From NCBI GenBank assembly GCA_963765955.1, contig CAVXYA010000001.1, positions 15,091 through 79,090 of the forward strand: a stretch of DNA of 64,000 nt, read 5' to 3'. The position numbers and the translations under genes are program-made. Source of the stretch: JAXDMK01 sp963765955. GTDB lineage: Bacteria > Actinomycetota > Acidimicrobiia > Acidimicrobiales > AC-14. The notes below the pieces were generated by a model that was not told where the DNA came from, made no database searches, and was given only the letters and a program-made list of their open reading frames with translations. This document shows, in pieces, positions 33,338 through 44,017 of the stretch. Each line of letters opens with the position of its first letter. Position 1 is the first letter of the stretch.

Positions 33338-34213
33338 CTACGGGGTCTTGGCCAGGCTGGCCAGCTTGAGGCCCATCCACGGCTTGCGGCCATACGCCAG
33401 CAGCTTGCCCTTGAGTATGGGAGGCCACTGGCTCGTGCGCCCGAACGAGACGAGCAGGAAGGAGGCGGGGTCGACCGACAGGTGGCAGTCGACGGGACCG
33501 GGCGCAGCGTCGAACACGTCGACGTCGCCGTCGTCGAAGCGGATCCACCCCTCTCCCCCGCCGCCCCGCAGGACCACGTGGTAGGTGACCTTCACCCCCG
33601 CCGCGTTCTCCGGGTGTACCAGCGACTTGCGCAGGGCGCCCAGCACGGGGAGCACGAAACCCATGATCGCCAGCGAGGCATGGGCCCGCTCGATCGGCCA
33701 CGGCGCCCCGTCGGCCTGGGCCAGGTCGTACCCGTGGACGAGAAGCTCGTTGAGGGCATGGCAGGCGATGGTGGACAGGGGGAGCTCGACACCCTCCACC
33801 ACCCACGGACGGAGGGGGTCGCCGTCGGCCGAACCGTCGCGCAGGGCGGTGAGCAAGGCGGCCACGCCAGCGTCGATGCGGGTGGCGATGGCGCCCAGGT
33901 CGCGCTCCGACTCTCCCGCCACCAGCATGTTGGTCAGCGTCGACAGCTGCCAGATGTCGCTCCCCGCCGGTGCCGAGGCGAGGGCGATGCTCGTGACGAT
34001 GTCCATGCTGTGGGAGACGTGCACGGCCAGGTCGGTCGTGCTCCAGATACCCAGGGCCGGGACGTCGGGTTTGTTGATAGCCCGGACCAGGGCCGACACC
34101 CGCGCCCCCACGGCCGCGACCGCGGCGCGGGCCTCGACCGGGTCGACCGCCGGAACCTGGTCGACGCTCAATGCGACAGGCGGGGCACGGTGTTCGCGGC
34201 GGTTGCCATCCAC
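33338..34213 (-). CDS. Maleylpyruvate isomerase-type DinB-fold protein with SCP2-like domain
   Basis: 291 residues. DinB/MDMPI four-helix part at about 20-190 with metal-binding positions in TTDLAVHVSHSMD and HALNELLVHGYDLA. The C-terminal part (about 195-291; VTYHVVLRGGGGEGWIRF, VDCHLSVDPASFLLVSFGR) fits an SCP2/MDMPI-C lipid- or thiol-binding fold. In actinobacteria this architecture serves mycothiol-dependent enzymes. The exact reaction is not deducible. 30 nt upstream of the DUF2231 gene, same strand. Confidence 0.8.
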   Translation of the reverse strand: MDGNRREHRAPPVALSVDQVPAVDPVEARAAVAAVGARVSALVRAINKPDVPALGIWSTTDLAVHVSHSMDIVTSIALASAPAGSDIWQLSTLTNMLVAGESERDLGAIATRIDAGVAALLTALRDGSADGDPLRPWVVEGVELPLSTIACHALNELLVHGYDLAQADGAPWPIERAHASLAIMGFVLPVLGALRKSLVHPENAAGVKVTYHVVLRGGGGEGWIRFDDGDVDVFDAAPGPVDCHLSVDPASFLLVSFGRTSQWPPILKGKLLAYGRKPWMGLKLASLAKTP

Positions 34214-34298
34214 CAGAGTGTGGCGGATTTTCTCCGCCGACCGGTGATCTTGCTTGGCGATGAGCCTCCGGGGCTTGCACCCGCCTGCCCCAGAGGTT

Positions 34299-34493
34299 CT
34301 AGGGCCAGCCCAGCTTGAACGTGTCGTAGAGGGTCGGGACGACGAACAGGGCCAGGCCCAGGGGGATCAGGGCGATGCTGGGCGCCAGGCCCCGACGCCC
34401 CCTGGCGCCGAACTTCCACCCTTCGCCGGCGGCGGCGAGAAGGAAGCAGATGAAGGCGGCCAGATAGAAGAAGAAGGCGGTCTTCGGGTCCAT
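34299..34493 (-). CDS. Small two-helix membrane protein
   Basis: 64 residues. Two hydrophobic segments (AFFFYLAAFICFLLAAA and IALIPLGLALFVVPTLY) are joined by an Arg/Gly-rich loop, a hairpin with the loop probably inside. Unknown role. It starts 9 nt after the stop of a 19-residue hydrophobic peptide gene, so the two likely form one mRNA. Confidence 0.7.
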   Translation of the reverse strand: MDPKTAFFFYLAAFICFLLAAAGEGWKFGARGRRGLAPSIALIPLGLALFVVPTLYDTFKLGWP

Positions 34494-34502
34494 GCTCGTC
34501 GC

Positions 34503-34562
34503 CTACGTGAGCAGCAGGACGAGGATGATGATCAGGATCAGCGTGCCAATTCCGATGTACAT
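34503..34562 (-). CDS. 19-residue single-helix membrane micropeptide
   Basis: MYIGIGTLILIIILVLLLT is wholly hydrophobic after the first residues, long enough to span a membrane once. GGAGGA ends 3 nt before the ATG, a near-perfect ribosome site. Short hydrophobic proteins starting MYIG-like are a recurring type in bacterial genomes but are usually missed because of size. A stabilising or regulatory part in a membrane complex is possible. The next gene is a small membrane hairpin protein. Confidence 0.6.
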   Translation of the reverse strand: MYIGIGTLILIIILVLLLT

Positions 34563-34636
34563 GGGTCCTCCAGGCTTGGCGTCGGCGGCTCCGGCGCTAC
34601 CTGATGGGTTCCCTTACCCGCGGCGCGCGAAACCCG

Positions 34637-35248
34637 TCACTCTCCGTGGTCGCGGCGGTGCACCGAGACGGCGTAGTCGCCGCCGTCGAAGGGCTCGCCG
34701 TCCCAGGTCGACCATCGCTGCTCGAGCACCAGGCCGGCGGCGCTGCAGTGGTCGTCGTAGGCCGCCAGCGGGAGGTTCCCGGCCTGGAGCTGGAAGCCGG
34801 CCACCAGGGCGCCGCCCGGGCGGACGTGGCGGGCCATGGTGGCGACCACCGCCTCCTCGGTGCCGGGGGTCAGGAAGATCATGACGTTGCCGGCCAGCAC
34901 CACCACGTCGAAGGACCGCCCGAGGTCGACGGTGGCCAGGTCGGCGGCTACCCAGCGCAGGTGGGGGGCCTTGTCCCGGGCCACCGCCAGCATCGAGGGG
35001 TCGAGGTCGACGCCGACCACCTCGATCCCCCGCCCGTCCAGCTCGATGGCCACCCGCCCCGTCCCGCACCCGGCGTCGAGCACCGAGACCGGCCCGAGCC
35101 GCTCGACCAGGTCGGCCTCGCCGTGGGGGTTCTGACCCTCGGCGGCCATGCGGGCCCAGCGCTCGTCGTAGGCCGATCCTCGCGGCGCGTTCCTCGCCAG
35201 CCAGCGGTTTACCGCAGGTCGCTCGTCGGTTCCACCCATCTCGGCCAC
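34637..35248 (-). CDS. Class I SAM-dependent methyltransferase
   Basis: 203 residues. SVLDAGCGTGRVAIEL (motif I), VVGVDLDPSMLAVAR (motif II), DVVVLAGNVMIFL (motif IV) and HVRPGGALVAGF give a complete Methyltransf_25 fold. Start may be an inner ATG four residues later (MGGTDERP). Substrate unknown. Confidence 0.88.
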   Translation of the reverse strand: MAEMGGTDERPAVNRWLARNAPRGSAYDERWARMAAEGQNPHGEADLVERLGPVSVLDAGCGTGRVAIELDGRGIEVVGVDLDPSMLAVARDKAPHLRWVAADLATVDLGRSFDVVVLAGNVMIFLTPGTEEAVVATMARHVRPGGALVAGFQLQAGNLPLAAYDDHCSAAGLVLEQRWSTWDGEPFDGGDYAVSVHRRDHGE

Positions 35249-35316
35249 CCATCTTGCCCGCGACGGACACGGGCGATTCCGTCCACCTCAGCGAGCGGCA
35301 CGCCGTAGGGTGGGGC

Positions 35317-35664
35317 ATGGCCCGGCGCCGCACGCCCCACCTGTGGTTGCTCGTGGCGCTTTTCGCGACCGGGGTCGGGCTGCACGCGGCCGCAGTCGCC
35401 GGTCACCCCGAATCCCATCCCGCCGCCCCCCAGCTTGCCGTAGCCCTCACCGGCGATTCCATCGAGGCCACGGTTGTCGGCACCGGCGGCCAGGTGTCGT
35501 CGGGCCGGCTCCTTCTCCCCTTGGTCGCCGCCCTCATGGCGGTTGGCGGCGGCGGCGGCCTCATCCGCCGTCGGTCGGTCCTGACCGTCGCCGGCGAGCA
35601 GCCACTGCTCGCCCGGCGTTACGCCATCGCCCTCCGGGCACCACCCTCCTTCCCGCTCGCCTGA
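35317..35664 (+). CDS. Small membrane protein, unknown
   Basis: 115 residues from the ATG at 35317. Signal-like helix (LWLLVALFATGVGLHAAAVA), a short outside part with GDSIEATVVGTGGQ and a second helix (LLLPLVAALMAVGGGGGL) followed by Arg-rich inside residues. No family recognised. TAGGGT lies 5 nt before the ATG, suggesting a leaderless start. 54 nt before secDF, same strand. Confidence 0.6.
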   Translation: MARRRTPHLWLLVALFATGVGLHAAAVAGHPESHPAAPQLAVALTGDSIEATVVGTGGQVSSGRLLLPLVAALMAVGGGGGLIRRRSVLTVAGEQPLLARRYAIALRAPPSFPLA

Positions 35665-35718
35665 CGCACCGTCGTCGTCGGCGCCGCCCCTGGGCGGCCG
35701 AGCTGGAGGTGTCCCTTC

Positions 35719-38163
<2,445 letters not shown>

Positions 38164-38164
38164 C

Positions 38165-38680
38165 GTGTCCCCCTCCAGCCATGAGCGCGACGCCCACGAG
38201 CAGGACATCCACGAGCAGGAGCTGCCCGGCATCGGCAAGCGCTACGACCAGGCCACCGAGGACGGGCTGATCAGCGTCGTCATCCACCACAGCGGGCGCC
38301 GCGACCTCTACGTCACCGAGAAGGCGTCCCGCGACCGGACGCCGACGGTGGTCATGCTCACCGACGACCAGTCCCGGCGCCTGGGGGCGGTGCTGGCCGG
38401 CGCCTACTTCAAGCCGACGGTGGCCCAGCGCATCGAGGCCGTGGTCGGCGGGTTGATCATCGACTGGGTCACCCTGCGCAGCGACTCCCCCGGCATCGAG
38501 CACAGCATCGCCGACCTCGAGGTGCGCCGGAACACTCGCATGACCATCGTCGCCATCCTGCGGGGGCCCGAGGTGATCGTGGTGCCCGAGCCCTCGGAGG
38601 AGCTCCACGCGGGCGACAAGTTGGTCGTCATCGGCCGGCCCGACGACCTGCCCGCCTTCATCCGCCACGTCGCCGGGTGA
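38165..38680 (+). CDS. KhtT-like regulatory subunit with TrkA-C domain
   Basis: 171 residues. The N-terminal part (ELPGIGKRYDQAT, HHSGRRDLYV) and the C-terminal RCK_C/TrkA-C domain (DSPGIEHSIADLEVRRNTRMTIVAILR, then HAGDKLVVIGRPDDL) match KhtT. KhtT controls the KhtU K+/H+ antiporter by binding a nucleotide ligand. Starts 1 nt after the secDF stop with GAGGAGC upstream, so it is in one operon with secDF and the antiporter. Confidence 0.88.
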   Translation: MSPSSHERDAHEQDIHEQELPGIGKRYDQATEDGLISVVIHHSGRRDLYVTEKASRDRTPTVVMLTDDQSRRLGAVLAGAYFKPTVAQRIEAVVGGLIIDWVTLRSDSPGIEHSIADLEVRRNTRMTIVAILRGPEVIVVPEPSEELHAGDKLVVIGRPDDLPAFIRHVAG

Positions 38681-38707
38681 CCGGCCTCTCGTGATCTCAA
38701 TCCCCCG

Positions 38708-39988
38708 ATGATCCCGATGCTCGCCGCCGTCTCGGAGGTGGGCCGGGAGCTGGTCGCCCTCGGCGGCGCCCTGCTGGTGGCGGCCGCCCTGGCCCGGGCC
38801 GGGCGACGGATCCGGCTGCCGACGATTCCCCTCTTCATGGCCGCCGGCATCCTCTCCGGTCCCCACACCCCTGGCCCCGTTCTCTTCCGCGATCCGGCCG
38901 ACGTGGCCCTCCTGGCCACCATCGGGCTGGTGCTGCTGCTGTTCCACCTGGGCCTGGAGTTCTCCGTCGACGACCTCGCCGCCGGCGGGCGGACGCTGCT
39001 GCTGGCGGGGGGGTTCTACCTGGCCCTCAACATCGGCCTCGGCATCGTCCTCGGCCTGGCCCTGGGCTGGGGCGGCCGGGAGACGCTCGTGATCGCCGGC
39101 ATCGTCGGCATCTCGTCGTCGGCGATCGTCACCAAGCTGCTCGTCGAGCTGCGCCGGCTGGCCAACCCGGAGACGGGCATGCTCCTCGGGATCATCGTGG
39201 TGGAGGACGTCTTCCTCGCCCTCTACCTGGCCCTCCTCCAGCCCGCGCTGGGCGGCAGCGAGGGCGGCCTCGATGCCGTGTTCTCGGTGGCCCGGGCCAT
39301 GGCCTTCATCGTCCTGATGTTCGCCGTGGCCCGGTGGGGCCGGGGCGTCGTGGGGCGCCTCCTCTCGACCGGCGACGACGAGCTGCTCACGGTGTGCTTC
39401 GTGGGGCTGGCCATCCTGGTGGCCGGGGTGGCGGCCAACCTGGGCGTGTCCGAGGCCATCGGGGCGTTCCTGGCCGGCCAGGTGGTCGCCGGCACCGTCG
39501 TGGCCCAGCGGGTGGAGCACCTGGTGCTGCCGATCCGCGACCTGCTGGCGGCCATGTTCTTCTTCGCCTTCGGGCTCTCGGTCGACCCGGCCGCCCTGGG
39601 CGACGTCGCCGTCCCGGTGGCGGCGGCGGTCGTCGTCACCGTGGTCGGCAACCTGGTGGCGGGCGTCGTCGCCGCCCGCCTGCAGCGCTTCGGTCCCCAG
39701 GAGGCGGCCAACATCGGCCTCAGCGTCCTGGCCCGGGGCGAGTTCTCCCTGATCCTGGCCAGCCTGGCCGTGGTCGCCGGCCTCGACGGCCGGCTGGGAC
39801 CCTTCGCCGCCGCCTACGTGCTGGTCCTGGCCGTGGCCGGGCCCCTCGCCGCGTCGCGGTCACACGTCCTGGCCGACGTCTACCGCTGGCGGGGGCTGCG
39901 CCGTCTCATCGAGGGGAAGGTACCTTCGGAGGACCGGAGCCCGCCCCCTCTCATCCCGCCCGCCCCCACCGGAGGAGCGACCCCATGA
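38708..39988 (+). CDS. KhtU/Kef-type cation:proton antiporter
   Basis: 426 residues, CPA2 family, about 12 helices. LPTIPLFMAAGILSGPHTPG, FHLGLEFSVDDL, VGISSSAIVTKLLVE, then AIGAFLAGQVVAG and FFFAFGLSVDP are typical Na_H_exchanger segments. It exchanges K+ (or another cation) for protons across the membrane. Its regulator KhtT is directly upstream. The stop overlaps the next ATG. Confidence 0.9.
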   Translation: MIPMLAAVSEVGRELVALGGALLVAAALARAGRRIRLPTIPLFMAAGILSGPHTPGPVLFRDPADVALLATIGLVLLLFHLGLEFSVDDLAAGGRTLLLAGGFYLALNIGLGIVLGLALGWGGRETLVIAGIVGISSSAIVTKLLVELRRLANPETGMLLGIIVVEDVFLALYLALLQPALGGSEGGLDAVFSVARAMAFIVLMFAVARWGRGVVGRLLSTGDDELLTVCFVGLAILVAGVAANLGVSEAIGAFLAGQVVAGTVVAQRVEHLVLPIRDLLAAMFFFAFGLSVDPAALGDVAVPVAAAVVVTVVGNLVAGVVAARLQRFGPQEAANIGLSVLARGEFSLILASLAVVAGLDGRLGPFAAAYVLVLAVAGPLAASRSHVLADVYRWRGLRRLIEGKVPSEDRSPPPLIPPAPTGGATP

Positions 39989-40413
39989 CCCCCCGCACCC
40001 GGACCGCACCCCGTTCCACCCCGCTGCGCGACTCGCAGCGGGCCATCGGGGTCTTCCTCGGCGCCGCCGTGCTGGCCGTGCTCCTCGTGGCCCCCGCCCT
40101 CGACCCAGGCCCCTTCGTCCCCCGCCTGACGGTCGAAAACCCCACGCCCTTCGAGATCACGGTCGAGGTGGCGGGCGGTGATCGGCAGGGATGGTCCGAC
40201 GTGGCGACGGTGCGCCGGGAGGTGGAGGAGGTCGTCGAGGAGATCGCCGACGTGGGCTCCACGTGGGTGTTCCGCTTCTCCTACGCAGGCATGGAGGGGG
40301 GCGAGGTGGCGGTCTCCCGGTCCGATCTGCGCGACGCCGGATGGCGCCTCGCCATCCCCGGCGACGTGGGCGAGGCGCTGACCGCCGCCGGCTTCGTGCC
40401 GTCCGCCCGCTGA
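39985..40413 (+). CDS. Single-pass membrane protein, unknown
   Basis: 142 residues. One N-terminal helix (AIGVFLGAAVLAVLLVAPAL) and an outside domain with LTVENPTPFEITVEVAGG and GWRLAIPGDVGEALTAAGF. The NPTPFEITV strand looks like a small Ig or LEA14-like fold, but no family is assigned. ATG overlaps the antiporter stop (ATGA), so translation is coupled in the secDF-khtTU operon. Confidence 0.65.
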   Translation: MTPRTRTAPRSTPLRDSQRAIGVFLGAAVLAVLLVAPALDPGPFVPRLTVENPTPFEITVEVAGGDRQGWSDVATVRREVEEVVEEIADVGSTWVFRFSYAGMEGGEVAVSRSDLRDAGWRLAIPGDVGEALTAAGFVPSAR

Positions 40414-40416
40414 CCC

Positions 40417-41964
40417 TCAGGCGGTCGTGCCGGGAGGATCCACTCGTTCCCGGTCGCCGACGGTGGCCAGGCACGGGTCGTGGCAGGGCTGGTCGAGACC
40501 GGCCTGGGCCGCCGCCCCCACCGTCGCTCCGCCCCGGATGGTGGCGAAGGCCACCACTCCCCCGGCGACCGACAGGGCGGCCCCCACGAGCATGGCCCGG
40601 TGGAAGCCCTCGGTGATGGCGTCCGGTCCTCCCGCCAGGTCGAGGCCGACGGCGGCGGGGAGGACGGCGACGGCCAGCAGCCCCGCCACCCGGGCCACCG
40701 CGTTGTTGACGCCCGAGGCCACGCCCACGTGGTCGTCGTCGACTGCGGCCAGCACGGCTGCGGTGAGGGGGGCGACGGTGACCGCCAGGCCCAGCCCGAA
40801 GACCACGACCGCGGGCAGGACGTCGGTGGCGTAGGCCGCCTCCGCATCGACCCTGGTCAGCAGGGCCAGGCCGGCGGCCACGATCAGGGGCCCGACCGAC
40901 ATCGGGAGGCGGGGACCGACCCGCTGGGCGAGCTGGCCCATCCGGGACGAGAGCAGGAGCATCACCAACGTCACCGGCAGGAGCGACGCCCCTGCCTCCA
41001 GGGCGGCGTAGCCGAGGACGAGCTGCAGCTCGAGCACGAGCAGGAACAGGGTCCCGCCCAGGGCGGCGTAGACGGCGAGGGTGGTGAGGTTGGCGCCGGT
41101 GAACTGCCGGGACCGGAACATCCCGAGCGGGAGCATGGGCCGCGGCCGGCGGTGCTCGATGGCCACGAAGGCCACCAGGGCGGCGATGCCGGCGGCCGCC
41201 GCCACTGCCTCGCTCGGTCCGAGGCCGCCGGCCCCCTCGATCAGGGCGAAGGACAGGGCGCCCAGCCCGAGGGTGACGGTGAGGGCGCCGGCCAGGTCGG
41301 GGCGGGCGTGGCCGACGCCGTCCGCGCCGACTTCGCCGGCGCCGGCACCGGCGCCGGGGCCGGTTGACGGATGGGCCCGGGTCTCGGGCACGTGGACGAG
41401 GGTGATGAAGCCGGCGATGGCGGCGATGGGCAGGTTGATGACGAAGATCAGCCGCCAGGAGACGGCATCGATGAGCCAGCCGCCGAGGAAGGGCCCGATG
41501 GCGGCGGTGGCGCCGGCCAGGGCCGACCAGGCCCCGATGGCCCGCCCCCGGTCGGCGGGATGGAAGGTCGAGGTGAGAATGGCCAGGCTGCCGGGGACGA
41601 GCATCGCCGCCCCCGCCCCCTGGACGGCCCGGGCCACGACGAGGAGTTGGATGTTGGGGGCCAGCCCGCACAGCAGGGAGGCGGCGGTGAAGGCCACCAT
41701 CCCCAGCAGGTAGACCCGGCGCCGGCCGTACTGGTCGCCGAGGGCGCCCCCGAGGAGGAGGAGGCTGGCCAGGGTGACCAGGTAGGCGTCGAGCGTCCAC
41801 TGGAGGCCGGACAGGCCCGCGTCGAGGTCGTCGCTGATGGCCGGGAGGGCAACGTTGACCACGGTGCCGTCGAGAAAGGCCATGCCCGACCCGAGCACGG
41901 TTGCGGCGATGACCCACCGCCCGCCAACGGTGCCGAAGCGAACGCCCGGCTGCGCGACAGTCAC
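40417..41964 (-). CDS. MFS drug exporter, DHA2/EmrB-QacA type
   Basis: 515 residues, 14 predicted helices. GMAFLDGTVVNVALPAISDDL (motif D1), LGDQYGRRRVYLLG (motif A), RAVQGAGAAMLVPGSLAIL (motif B) and GPFLGGWLIDAVSWRLIFVINLPI (motif C) are all present in pieces. It pumps hydrophobic compounds out with protons. A Gly/Ala-rich inside loop lies at about residues 210-225. The stop is 4 nt from that of the convergent gene at 40413. Confidence 0.93.
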   Translation of the reverse strand: MTVAQPGVRFGTVGGRWVIAATVLGSGMAFLDGTVVNVALPAISDDLDAGLSGLQWTLDAYLVTLASLLLLGGALGDQYGRRRVYLLGMVAFTAASLLCGLAPNIQLLVVARAVQGAGAAMLVPGSLAILTSTFHPADRGRAIGAWSALAGATAAIGPFLGGWLIDAVSWRLIFVINLPIAAIAGFITLVHVPETRAHPSTGPGAGAGAGEVGADGVGHARPDLAGALTVTLGLGALSFALIEGAGGLGPSEAVAAAAGIAALVAFVAIEHRRPRPMLPLGMFRSRQFTGANLTTLAVYAALGGTLFLLVLELQLVLGYAALEAGASLLPVTLVMLLLSSRMGQLAQRVGPRLPMSVGPLIVAAGLALLTRVDAEAAYATDVLPAVVVFGLGLAVTVAPLTAAVLAAVDDDHVGVASGVNNAVARVAGLLAVAVLPAAVGLDLAGGPDAITEGFHRAMLVGAALSVAGGVVAFATIRGGATVGAAAQAGLDQPCHDPCLATVGDRERVDPPGTTA

Positions 41965-41988
41965 TGGTCCCCAAACCCGACCCGGGCT

Positions 41989-42825
41989 CTAGCCGAGGCC
42001 CCGTTTGTCCTGCTTGAGGGCGGTATCGACGCTCAGGGCCGACGCCACCACCAGGCTGCGCAGGGGTTCTTCCAGGCGTCGCTCGATGTGCACGACGTAG
42101 TTGTCGGCGGTGGTGAACATGGTCTTGGCCAGGCCCTCCCACGTCTTGGTGATGCGAGCCACCTCGTGGCCATCCGCGTCCTGGATGTTGAAGTTCCAGG
42201 CCCGCCAGTTCTCGGCGTTGATCGACCCCACCTTGGCCCCGCCCGCCTCCAGGCCGAAGCGGATCTTGCCGACCATGTTCTCCTGGACGATCTGGCCGAT
42301 CTCCCGACCCGATCCGTCCTCCACGATGATCCTCGACTTCACCAGCTTGGCCGGCCGGGTGAGGGCGAGCACCGGGGTGCCGGCCATGTCGACGACCTGG
42401 AGCTTGTGGGTCATGAACTGGTCGAGGTTGCTGACCAGACGCATCACCTTCTTGGCCGTGCTCTGCCCGACTTGGCGCACGGCGCCGATCTGGGTGCCGC
42501 TCTGGTCGTAGACGGCGTACTCGTTGTTGAGCTCGATGAGCTTCATCTTCTGGTTGACGACCAGGACCTGCTCGGTGAAGAGAGTGCCACCCCCCAGACC
42601 GGGCGTGCCGGTGCTGGCCCCGGCCTTGGCCACGTCGGTGCGGATCTTGTCCGTCGCCCGGTTGACGGTGGGCACCTTCGACTCGCCCCCCGGCGGGTCG
42701 ACCGATTGCCGGCCGTGGGACGCCACGTGCTCGGTCCACCGGGTGCCGTCGAAGTACCGCATCTCGTGCCGGCCGTAGGGATCGGGGTACCAGTCCGGGC
42801 CCTGCCCTCCACCGCGTCCGCTCAT
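41989..42825 (-). CDS. LURP-one/phospholipid-scramblase-related protein with DUF2510
   Basis: 278 residues. DUF2510 at the start: GPDWYPDPYGRHEMRYFDGTRW in parts with WTEHVA. A scramblase-like/LURP-one beta-barrel follows (about 80-275): LFTEQVLVVNQKMKLIELNNEYAVYD in parts, GTQIGAVRQV, FMTHKLQVVDMAG, GGAKVGSINAENWRAWNF, VARITKTWEGLAKTMFTTADNYVVH. The fold has a buried C-terminal helix; bacterial roles are unknown. TACGGT at 42833-42838 lies 7 nt before the ATG, suggesting a leaderless mRNA. Confidence 0.87.
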   Translation of the reverse strand: MSGRGGGQGPDWYPDPYGRHEMRYFDGTRWTEHVASHGRQSVDPPGGESKVPTVNRATDKIRTDVAKAGASTGTPGLGGGTLFTEQVLVVNQKMKLIELNNEYAVYDQSGTQIGAVRQVGQSTAKKVMRLVSNLDQFMTHKLQVVDMAGTPVLALTRPAKLVKSRIIVEDGSGREIGQIVQENMVGKIRFGLEAGGAKVGSINAENWRAWNFNIQDADGHEVARITKTWEGLAKTMFTTADNYVVHIERRLEEPLRSLVVASALSVDTALKQDKRGLG

Positions 42826-42889
42826 GTCGACGACCGTACCGCAGGGGTCCCCCGGTGCCCTGGAGTCGAGCCCCGGGCCGCGGACTCGG

Positions 42890-43327
42890 TCAGGCGACCA
42901 GCAGCGCGCCCTGCATGTTCGCCGACGACCGGTGGAACTTGCAGTAGAACGGCACCGTGCCCGCCGCCGCAGGGGCGCCGATGGTGATCTCCTTGCGGTC
43001 GCCCGGCGCCAGCTGCTCGTCGATGTTCAGGCTGTCGATGGTGAAGGTATGGGGGGCGCCGCCCTCGTTGAACAGCTCCACCTTGAACGACTGGCCGGGC
43101 GTGGCCTCCACGACGGTCGGCCCGAAGTAGAAGTCGTCGAGCTCGAGCTCCATCCCGTCCTCGGCGGCGGCCGTGCCGTGGAACGGGGTCCCCGCCGGCA
43201 GCGACACCGGTGACCCGACCGTGGTGGCCGTGGTCGCGTCGGTGGACGTGCTCTCGTCGTCGCCGTCGTCACCGCACCCGACGGCGAGGAGCGTCACGGC
43301 CATCATCAGGATCGCGAGCTTGCGCAT
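42890..43327 (-). CDS. Cupredoxin-like copper-binding lipoprotein
   Basis: 145 residues. Signal with lipobox LLAVGC, then an Asp/Ser/Thr linker. The cupredoxin domain has FKVELFNEGGAPHTFTID (first His), PFYCKFHRSSANMQGALLV (Cys, His, Met), a complete type-1 copper site. It is probably tethered outside the membrane and carries electrons or copper. TAGGAT is 5 nt before the ATG. Divergent from the ECF sigma gene 88 nt away, so that sigma factor may control it. Confidence 0.87.
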   Translation of the reverse strand: MRKLAILMMAVTLLAVGCGDDGDDESTSTDATTATTVGSPVSLPAGTPFHGTAAAEDGMELELDDFYFGPTVVEATPGQSFKVELFNEGGAPHTFTIDSLNIDEQLAPGDRKEITIGAPAAAGTVPFYCKFHRSSANMQGALLVA

Positions 43328-43414
43328 GCCGCATCCTACGGCTGGGGCGACGATCGGGATTGCCCCGCTCAGGGTCGATCCATTCAGGCCCGCGGGCCGT
43401 ACCATTGCACCGAT

Positions 43415-44017
43415 ATGTGGGGTGCCGCCGACGACGCGCTCCTGGCCGGGTTCGGCATGGGGGACGGTGAGGCGGCCACGGCGTTCGTCCGCCGCCACCA
43501 GGCCCGGGTCTTCGGCCTGGCCCGCTCCATCGTGGGCGACCCGGCCCTGGCCGAGGACGTGGCCCAGGAGGCGTTCGTGCGGGCCTGGCGCCACGCCGCC
43601 GCCTACGACCCCCGCCGGGGGTCGGTGGTGACGTGGCTGCTGGCCATCACCCGCAACCTGGCCATCGACACGCTCCGCCTTCACCGTCCGAGCCCGGTCG
43701 ACCCCGCCACCCTCGCTGGCTTCGACCTGCGGACGGGCGGGGCGGGGGGGTCGGCCGGCGGGGCCGCCGGCCCGGCTGACGGCCCGGGCGCAGCCGGTGA
43801 GGTGGCGGCGGAGATGGTCCGCCTGCGGGCGGCGCTGGAGGCGCTGCCCGAGGAGCAGCGCCGGGCCGTCGTGCTGGCCGCCCTGTGCGGGCGCACGGCC
43901 AAGGAGATCGGCGAGAGCGAGGGCATCCCCCTGGGGACGGCGAAGACCCGCATCCGCACCGGGCTTATCCGGGTCCGGCGGGCGGTCGGCGTGCGGCGGG
44001 AGGCGGATTCGCCGTGA
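43415..44017 (+). CDS. ECF RNA polymerase sigma factor
   Basis: 200 residues. Region 2: ARSIVGDPALAEDVAQEAFVRAWRHA and RGSVVTWLLAITRNLAIDTLR in parts. A Gly/Ala linker at about 110-128 separates region 4: LPEEQRRAVVLAALCGRTAKEIGESEGIPLGTAKTRI in parts. It heads a tight run: anti-sigma, mtnA, Asp-rich peptide and JmjC gene, all with overlaps or tiny gaps. Region after the stop overlaps the next GTG by 4 nt. Confidence 0.93.
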   Translation: MWGAADDALLAGFGMGDGEAATAFVRRHQARVFGLARSIVGDPALAEDVAQEAFVRAWRHAAAYDPRRGSVVTWLLAITRNLAIDTLRLHRPSPVDPATLAGFDLRTGGAGGSAGGAAGPADGPGAAGEVAAEMVRLRAALEALPEEQRRAVVLAALCGRTAKEIGESEGIPLGTAKTRIRTGLIRVRRAVGVRREADSP

